A stretch of 31,240 nucleotides of DNA from Candidatus Arcticimaribacter sp. UBA7428 (GTDB lineage Bacteria > Bacteroidota > Bacteroidia > Flavobacteriales > Flavobacteriaceae). Positions 27,192 through 31,240 of the stretch are shown here, piece after piece. Under the pieces are notes generated by a model that was given only the letters and a program-made list of their open reading frames with translations, was not told the origin of the DNA and did not search any database. The stretch is taken from positions 3,757 to 34,996 of the forward strand of contig DLQQ01000086.1 of the NCBI GenBank assembly GCA_002477625.1. Reading direction: 5' to 3'. The translations under genes and the position numbers were made by a program. Position 1 is the stretch's first letter, and each line of letters begins with the position of its first letter.

Positions 27192-28488
27192 CAGGGACGG
27201 CGTATAAATCAAAATCAGCTGCCTCTACAATAGTAAGATCAACGTACTCACCCTGTTTAAGGTAGTACTTGGTCGCATCGACCAAGACTTCATTATCCAC
27301 ATCTGGAGAATCCATTTCTGAACGACCTACAAAGAAATTTCCTTCTTTTCGGTCAATAATACAACGAAGGGTTTCTCCCAATTTTTCTTGATTCAACTCC
27401 CAAGAAATCTGAGATTGAAGTTCCATAATTTCAGAAGAACGACGTTGTTTTTCTTCTTCAGGAACATCGTCAACCAATTGATGGGCGTGGGTATTCTCTT
27501 CATGACTGTAGGTAAAACAACCCAAACGTTCAAAGCGCGTTTCTTTTACCCATGCCTTCAGCTCTTCAAAATGTTCCAAAGTTTCTCCAGGATACCCTAC
27601 TATCAAACTAGTTCGGATGGTAATTCCAGGAACGTGTTTTCTGAATTCTTGAAGTAATTTTGTTGTTTTTTCTTTTGTTGTCCCTCTTCGCATAGATTTC
27701 AGAATATCATCTGAAATGTGTTGCAAAGGAATATCCAGATAATTACAAACCTTAGGTTCGGACTTCATTACATCCAAAACATCCAAAGGAAATCCTGTTG
27801 GAAAAGCATAATGCATGCGAATCCATTCGATACCTTCTACTTGGGCTAAAGCACGTAAAAGTTCGGCTAAATTTCTTTTCTTATAAATATCCAAGCCGTA
27901 ATAGGTGAGGTCTTGAGCAATTAGTATTAATTCTTTTACTCCGTCACGAGCAAGGTTTTCAGCTTGTTTTACCAAATCTTCTATTGGAGTAGAACGATGT
28001 TTCCCGCGCATCAATGGAATTGCACAGAACGAACAGGGACGGTCACAGCCTTCCGATATTTTGAAATATGCAAAATTCTTTGGAGTAGTCGTTATGCGAT
28101 CTCCCAATAACTCATGTTTGTAATCGGCCTCCAAAGCTTTTAGTAATTGGGGCAATTCACTGGTTCCAAAATATTGATCAACACTTGGAATTTCTTTTTC
28201 TAAGTCGGGTTTATAGCGTTCGCTTAAACAACCGGTAACAAAAACTTTGTCTATCTCACCAGCTTCTTTACGTTGAATATTATCTAAAATCGTATTGACC
28301 GATTCTTCCTTGGCATTATCAATAAAACCACAAGTATTGATGACAACAATATTTCCATCCTCTTCATGAACTACCTCCTTATCATTTGCTTTGAGCTGCC
28401 CCATGAGAACTTCAGAATCATAGATGTTCTTTGAACAGCCAAGGGTAATGACATTGATTTTATTTTTGGTTGTGCTTTTTGTACGCAT
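27181..28488 (-). CDS. rimO: ribosomal protein S12 methylthiotransferase RimO
   Basis: A 435-residue radical-SAM methylthiotransferase. The N-terminal domain (UPF0004) has the second iron-sulfur cluster cysteines Cys18 (TLGCSKN), Cys53 (INTCGF) and Cys87 (VTGCLSE). The radical-SAM motif is CDRPCSFC (148-155; Cys148, Cys152, Cys155). A TRAM-like C-terminus (about 370-435) should bind RNA or protein. The motif layout matches RimO, which modifies Asp88 of S12, rather than MiaB. The gene lies at the end of the rpmB-rpmG-DUF4295-ftsY group, 38 bases after the alpha/beta hydrolase gene. No dedicated promoter is visible, so readthrough from ftsY is likely. It overlaps the convergent LVIVD lipoprotein gene by 11 bases. 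Confidence 0.95.
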   Translation of the reverse strand: MRTKSTTKNKINVITLGCSKNIYDSEVLMGQLKANDKEVVHEEDGNIVVINTCGFIDNAKEESVNTILDNIQRKEAGEIDKVFVTGCLSERYKPDLEKEIPSVDQYFGTSELPQLLKALEADYKHELLGDRITTTPKNFAYFKISEGCDRPCSFCAIPLMRGKHRSTPIEDLVKQAENLARDGVKELILIAQDLTYYGLDIYKKRNLAELLRALAQVEGIEWIRMHYAFPTGFPLDVLDVMKSEPKVCNYLDIPLQHISDDILKSMRRGTTKEKTTKLLQEFRKHVPGITIRTSLIVGYPGETLEHFEELKAWVKETRFERLGCFTYSHEENTHAHQLVDDVPEEEKQRRSSEIMELQSQISWELNQEKLGETLRCIIDRKEGNFFVGRSEMDSPDVDNEVLVDATKYYLKQGEYVDLTIVEAADFDLYAVPASR

Positions 28489-28526
28489 AATATTGTGTAT
28501 ATCGGGATGTACTTCCCAATTGGTTT

Positions 28527-29519
28527 TTAATTGGTTGGTAGATGTGTTTCAAAAAAACGAATTGTTTCTTTGGTTACGCTTTCAACATCCTTACTTGTTA
28601 AATAAGAGGTCATTACATGGTCGCCTGTTTCTGGGAAAGCCATTTTTTCTTTTTGTGCGGCTGATGTTCCAAGTTCTTCAAACATTTCAAGCATAGCAGG
28701 TACTGAAACTACATCGTCCTGGTTTGCTTCATCTTTGTAATAATAGCCCATGAAAACAGGAACTTTTATTTTTGCAAATGTTTCAGGAGTCATAGCAACT
28801 TCGAGTAATTTTTGAACATGTGTAAGGGCTTGGATATGATATCTTGTGGTCCAAAAATTTTCTTTAGGAGAAACTACATTTTGCATTTGGTGATAATCAG
28901 ATCCTGCAACAAAGCTTGCTAGATTAAGACCCCAAGGAAGTGTGATGAGTGATGCATTTGGGTCTTTTATTCTAATGTTGGGAGAAAACAATCCTATTAG
29001 AACAATTTGTGGGTCAGTTCCTAACAAAAGACTCAAGGTCCCTCCGTTTGAAGTTCCCAAAACAATAACTTTTTCTCCTAAGGTTTTTGCTACAGCTAGC
29101 GCTTCTCGTGCACTCTCCAAATAGGCATCCGCAGTAAAGTCCCTCAAAGGGTTTTCACCACCAATCCCATGTCCAAAAAGTCGAGGTAAATATAAATTGG
29201 CTTTGAAGTGTTTTGCAACATCGGCATGAAAAGGTGCTCCTTCTTCGGAACTTGCAGAAAAGCCATGAAAATAGATGACTGAATATTCAGTTTTTTGTGG
29301 AATAGAATCAAAGAATTCTATTCTACCCTCATTTCCTTTTTTGAGGTCTTCAACTTGAGCTTCCTTAGTATCGATCCAATTGGAGAGTTCAACTAAATCT
29401 TGGGGCACAGCCGGCAAAATTTTATAGAGCTCAGGAGGTGCTACTTGGGGGCCTGAAAAATAAAGGATGAATAAAAAACCAAAAACACCAATAAAAAATT
29501 TAAGAATATTCTTAATCAT
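28527..29519 (-). CDS. membrane-anchored alpha/beta hydrolase
   Basis: A 330-residue protein with an uncleaved-looking N-terminal hydrophobic helix (about 5-22) and then an alpha/beta-hydrolase domain. The oxyanion-region HGF is at 85-87 and the nucleophile elbow GTSNGG has Ser157. The C-terminal region offers Asp263 or Asp268/Asp269 (YKDEANQDDVVS) and His301 (ETGDHVM) to complete a triad. It most resembles predicted serine esterases or carboxylesterases; the substrate is unknown. It sits between ftsY (6-base gap) and rimO (38-base gap), two genes usually found close together in flavobacteria, so it looks like an insertion into that block. The anchor suggests a periplasmic-side domain, but topology is not proven by sequence. 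Confidence 0.82.
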   Translation of the reverse strand: MIKNILKFFIGVFGFLFILYFSGPQVAPPELYKILPAVPQDLVELSNWIDTKEAQVEDLKKGNEGRIEFFDSIPQKTEYSVIYFHGFSASSEEGAPFHADVAKHFKANLYLPRLFGHGIGGENPLRDFTADAYLESAREALAVAKTLGEKVIVLGTSNGGTLSLLLGTDPQIVLIGLFSPNIRIKDPNASLITLPWGLNLASFVAGSDYHQMQNVVSPKENFWTTRYHIQALTHVQKLLEVAMTPETFAKIKVPVFMGYYYKDEANQDDVVSVPAMLEMFEELGTSAAQKEKMAFPETGDHVMTSYLTSKDVESVTKETIRFFETHLPTN

Positions 29520-29525
29520 AAAGTC

Positions 29526-30479
29526 TTAATTAAAAAAGGAATGTAGAAAAGCATCTACGTTAAAAATTTGCAGATCATCAATCCCCTCACCTACTCCAAT
29601 AAATTTAACTGGAATTTGAAATGCATCCGATATTCCGAGAACTACCCCACCCTTTGCAGTACCATCGAGTTTGGTAACTGCCAGTGAAGTAACTTCTGTT
29701 GCTTGTGAAAATTGTTTGGCTTGTTCAAAGGCGTTTTGTCCTGTAGAACCATCTAAAACCAAAAGTACCTCATGCGGAGCCTCGGGTACTACCCGATCCA
29801 TAACACGTTTTACTTTCGAAAGTTCGTTCATAAGGTTTACCTTATTATGCAAACGTCCAGCGGTGTCAATAAGCACAAAATCGGCCTCTTGTTTCACAGC
29901 TGACTCTAAAGTATCGAAAGCTACAGATGCAGGGTCACTTCCCATTTGTTGTTTGATCAACGAAACTTCCGATCGGTCTGCCCAAACTTGTAATTGGTCA
30001 ATCGCACCAGCTCTAAAGGTATCAGCAGCACCTAAAACAACCCTCTTTCCAGCGGCTTTAAAATGATGTGCTAGCTTTCCTATAGTAGTGGTTTTTCCAA
30101 CGCCGTTTACTCCAACAACCATAATCACATGGGGTTTGTGGGTATAGGTGTCTGAAAATGTAAAAGGGTTTGGAGGTTGTTGATCGGCAAGAATTCTTGA
30201 AATTTCTTCTTTAAGAATTAAGCTCAGCTCTTTAGTTCCAAGATAATTATCTTTAGCAACTCGTGCTTCAATAGCATCAATAATCTTAAGAGTTGTAGTA
30301 ACCCCAACGTCAGCGGTAACCAGAACTTCTTCTAAATCATCTAATAAGGCAACATCGACAGTTGACTTACCCGCTATTGCAGTTCCAAGTTTTGAGAAAA
30401 AAGATTTACGCGTAGCCTCTAAGCCCTTGTTCAGGTTCTTTTCTTGATCTCCAGAAAACAATGATTTTAATAAACTCAT
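29526..30479 (-). CDS. ftsY: signal recognition particle receptor FtsY
   Basis: A 317-residue SRP-type GTPase containing essentially only the NG domain. The P-loop is GVNGVGKT (123-130), followed by the insertion-box DTFRAGAIDQL (153-163), G3 DTAGR (205-209) and G4 TKLDG (269-273). The N-terminal part (1-110) is the four-helix N domain; the long acidic A domain of E. coli FtsY is absent, as in most Bacteroidetes. FtsY docks ribosome-nascent-chain-SRP complexes at the membrane for transfer to SecYEG or YidC. Position after rpmB-rpmG-DUF4295 is typical for the phylum. A strong hairpin with flanking A/T runs (30493-30523) separates it from those genes, so ftsY expression needs readthrough or a promoter that I cannot see. 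Confidence 0.97.
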   Translation of the reverse strand: MSLLKSLFSGDQEKNLNKGLEATRKSFFSKLGTAIAGKSTVDVALLDDLEEVLVTADVGVTTTLKIIDAIEARVAKDNYLGTKELSLILKEEISRILADQQPPNPFTFSDTYTHKPHVIMVVGVNGVGKTTTIGKLAHHFKAAGKRVVLGAADTFRAGAIDQLQVWADRSEVSLIKQQMGSDPASVAFDTLESAVKQEADFVLIDTAGRLHNKVNLMNELSKVKRVMDRVVPEAPHEVLLVLDGSTGQNAFEQAKQFSQATEVTSLAVTKLDGTAKGGVVLGISDAFQIPVKFIGVGEGIDDLQIFNVDAFLHSFFN

Positions 30480-30492
30480 GAGGTTGTTAAAT

Positions 30493-30523
30493 AAAAAAAG
30501 CTACTGTAAAAGTAGCTTTTTTT
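30493..30523. terminator. bidirectional terminator hairpin between DUF4295 and ftsY
   Basis: A 13-base perfect stem is flanked by complementary runs: AAAAAAAGCTACT (30493-30505), loop GTAAA, AGTAGCTTTTTTT (30511-30523). Transcripts from rpmB would meet this hairpin after DUF4295. Confidence 0.85.
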
Positions 30524-30524
30524 G

Positions 30525-30544
30525 ACAGAATAATTCTATTCTGT
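30525..30544. repeat. perfect inverted repeat directly after the DUF4295 stop
   Basis: ACAGAATA, loop ATTC, TATTCTGT: an 8-base perfect stem. It starts at the base after the DUF4295 stop codon (minus-strand sense) and is followed one base later by the terminator hairpin, so two stem-loops lie in series. Confidence 0.75.
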
Positions 30545-30697
30545 TTAGTGTTTACTCAACCAGTCATTAACTGCGTCTGGTGCAGTAATTGTTTCAACGA
30601 AAGAATAACTTTTGGCGTCACCTTTCTTTACCATTTTAATTACTTTTGTAAGTCTTTTCGATCCCGTTTGCAGGGTAGCTACTGATTTCTTTGCCAT
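30545..30697 (-). CDS. DUF4295 small basic protein
   Basis: A 50-residue protein, MAKKSVATLQTGSKRLTKVI continuing to VNDWLSKH, too short for many gene finders. It matches the Bacteroidetes-specific DUF4295 family, whose members are all near this length and are encoded beside rpmG and ftsY. It is Lys-rich (over ten Lys or Arg), with basic N-terminal residues that could bind RNA or the ribosome; this is inference, since I know of no experimental function. The ATG lies 2 bases after the rpmG stop, so the two are probably translationally coupled. Confidence 0.9.
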   Translation of the reverse strand: MAKKSVATLQTGSKRLTKVIKMVKKGDAKSYSFVETITAPDAVNDWLSKH

Positions 30698-30699
30698 GG

Positions 30700-30882
30700 T
30701 TATTTAATTTCTTTATGAACAGTCATTTTCTTCAAGATCGAGTTGAATTTCTTAATTTCCAAACGATCTGGAGTATTCTTTTTATTCTTTGTTGTGATGT
30801 AACGCGAAGTTCCTGGTCTTCCAGACTCTTTGTGTTCAGTACATTCAAGTATCACTTGTACACGGTTTCCTTTTCTTGCCAT
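30700..30882 (-). CDS. rpmG: 50S ribosomal protein L33
   Basis: A 60-residue L33, with the characteristic segment [20 protein letters not shown] (28-47). L33 sits near the E site of the large subunit. The zinc-ribbon cysteines of the C+ form are absent: only Cys14 (ECTEHK) remains, so it is the zinc-independent C- type. It lies between rpmB (10-base gap) and DUF4295 (2-base gap) in a ribosomal-protein transcription unit. Confidence 0.95.
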   Translation of the reverse strand: MARKGNRVQVILECTEHKESGRPGTSRYITTKNKKNTPDRLEIKKFNSILKKMTVHKEIK

Positions 30883-30892
30883 GATCTATATA

Positions 30893-31129
30893 TTAGATGG
30901 ATTTCCCTTTTGCTCTAGCGTCATTCATGACAGCAAAGATTCCTTTTCTATTAATTGTTTTTAATACCGAAGCTGTTACTTTCAAGGTAACCCACTTATC
31001 TTCTTCAGGGATAAAAAATCTCTTCTTGATAAGATTGACCTCAAAACGACGCTTCGTTTTGTTGACAGCTTTAGAAACATTGTTACCAAACATTGCTCTT
31101 TTACCGCTTATTTCACAAACTCTTGACAT
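30893..31129 (-). CDS. rpmB: 50S ribosomal protein L28
   Basis: A 78-residue L28, starting MSRVCEISGKRAMFGNNVSK, the standard L28 opening, and ending ARAKGKSI. It is an rRNA-binding protein of the large subunit. Cys5 is the only Cys visible, so the zinc-binding set of some L28 forms is not present. It is the first gene of the rpmB-rpmG-DUF4295 unit, and a near-consensus Bacteroidetes promoter lies just upstream. Confidence 0.96.
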   Translation of the reverse strand: MSRVCEISGKRAMFGNNVSKAVNKTKRRFEVNLIKKRFFIPEEDKWVTLKVTASVLKTINRKGIFAVMNDARAKGKSI

Positions 31130-31164
31130 AATTCTAGACTTTAGTGTTCTTTTAAAACAGGATG

Positions 31165-31194
31165 CAAATTTAACGTTTTTTATGGAGTATCAAA
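31165..31194 (-). promoter_or_regulatory. promoter of rpmB-rpmG-DUF4295 (Bacteroidetes type)
   Basis: On the minus strand TTTG (31191-31194) is followed after 18 bases by TAAATTTG (31165-31172). Both elements match the consensus exactly. The rpmB ATG lies 35 bases after the -7 box, giving a leader of about 30 bases. This is the best promoter in the window. Confidence 0.75.
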
Positions 31195-31240
31195 ATAGTT
31201 TTCCTCAAATTTTAAAGACTTTTTTCGGTTCTAATCAAGA

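Overview
The window is a piece of the chromosome of a Bacteroidetes bacterium, most likely a marine-type member of the Flavobacteriaceae. The evidence is the gene content: a 50-residue DUF4295 protein beside rpmG and rpmB, a bacillithiol-synthesis bshC, a short FtsY without a long acidic domain, many Sec or lipoprotein exports, and promoters of the TTTG / TAnnTTTG type used by the Bacteroidetes sigma factor. I see no transposase, integrase, phage gene, tRNA, rRNA or CRISPR array. No gap between genes exceeds about 170 bases, so this is a dense core-genome region.

Layout. 1-3258 (+): the end of tsaC, then a CCA-adding enzyme, heme A synthase and a pRiA4b ORF-3-like protein, tightly packed. 3262-4335 (-): an unassigned protein in which I see a possible protein-kinase-like motif series. 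4449-7000 (+): uvrB coupled to pnuC. 6997-8481 (-): an exported S10 serine carboxypeptidase. 8627-10816 (+): a CrtI/retinol-saturase-like flavoenzyme and a small NTF2-like lipoprotein ending at tandem terminators. 10952-12145 (-): sucC. 12314-13552 (+): lysA. 13549-23283 (-): mnmA, yidC, pyrG, a LysM/periplasmic-binding-protein fusion, guaA and bshC. 23377-27191 (+): a secreted M14 metallopeptidase and an LVIVD lipoprotein whose reading frame appears broken by one base in a T run. 27181-31129 (-): rimO, an anchored alpha/beta hydrolase, ftsY, DUF4295, rpmG and rpmB, the last three behind a good promoter.

How the genes work together. Most are housekeeping: translation (tsaC, cca, mnmA, rimO, rpmB, rpmG), nucleotide synthesis (pyrG, guaA), membrane protein insertion (ftsY, yidC), central metabolism (sucC, lysA), respiration (ctaA), thiol redox (bshC) and repair (uvrB). 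The accessory part is mainly exported: two peptidases, two lipoproteins, the LysM protein and the anchored hydrolase, as expected of a polymer-degrading flavobacterium.

Most worth a second look are the kinase-like motif series in the 3262-4335 protein, the frameshift at a seven-T run exactly at the lipobox of the LVIVD lipoprotein, the Asn in place of the usual first heme-ligand His in heme A synthase, and convergent gene pairs that mostly overlap at or abut their stop codons. I found no clear evidence for a wholly new multi-gene system.
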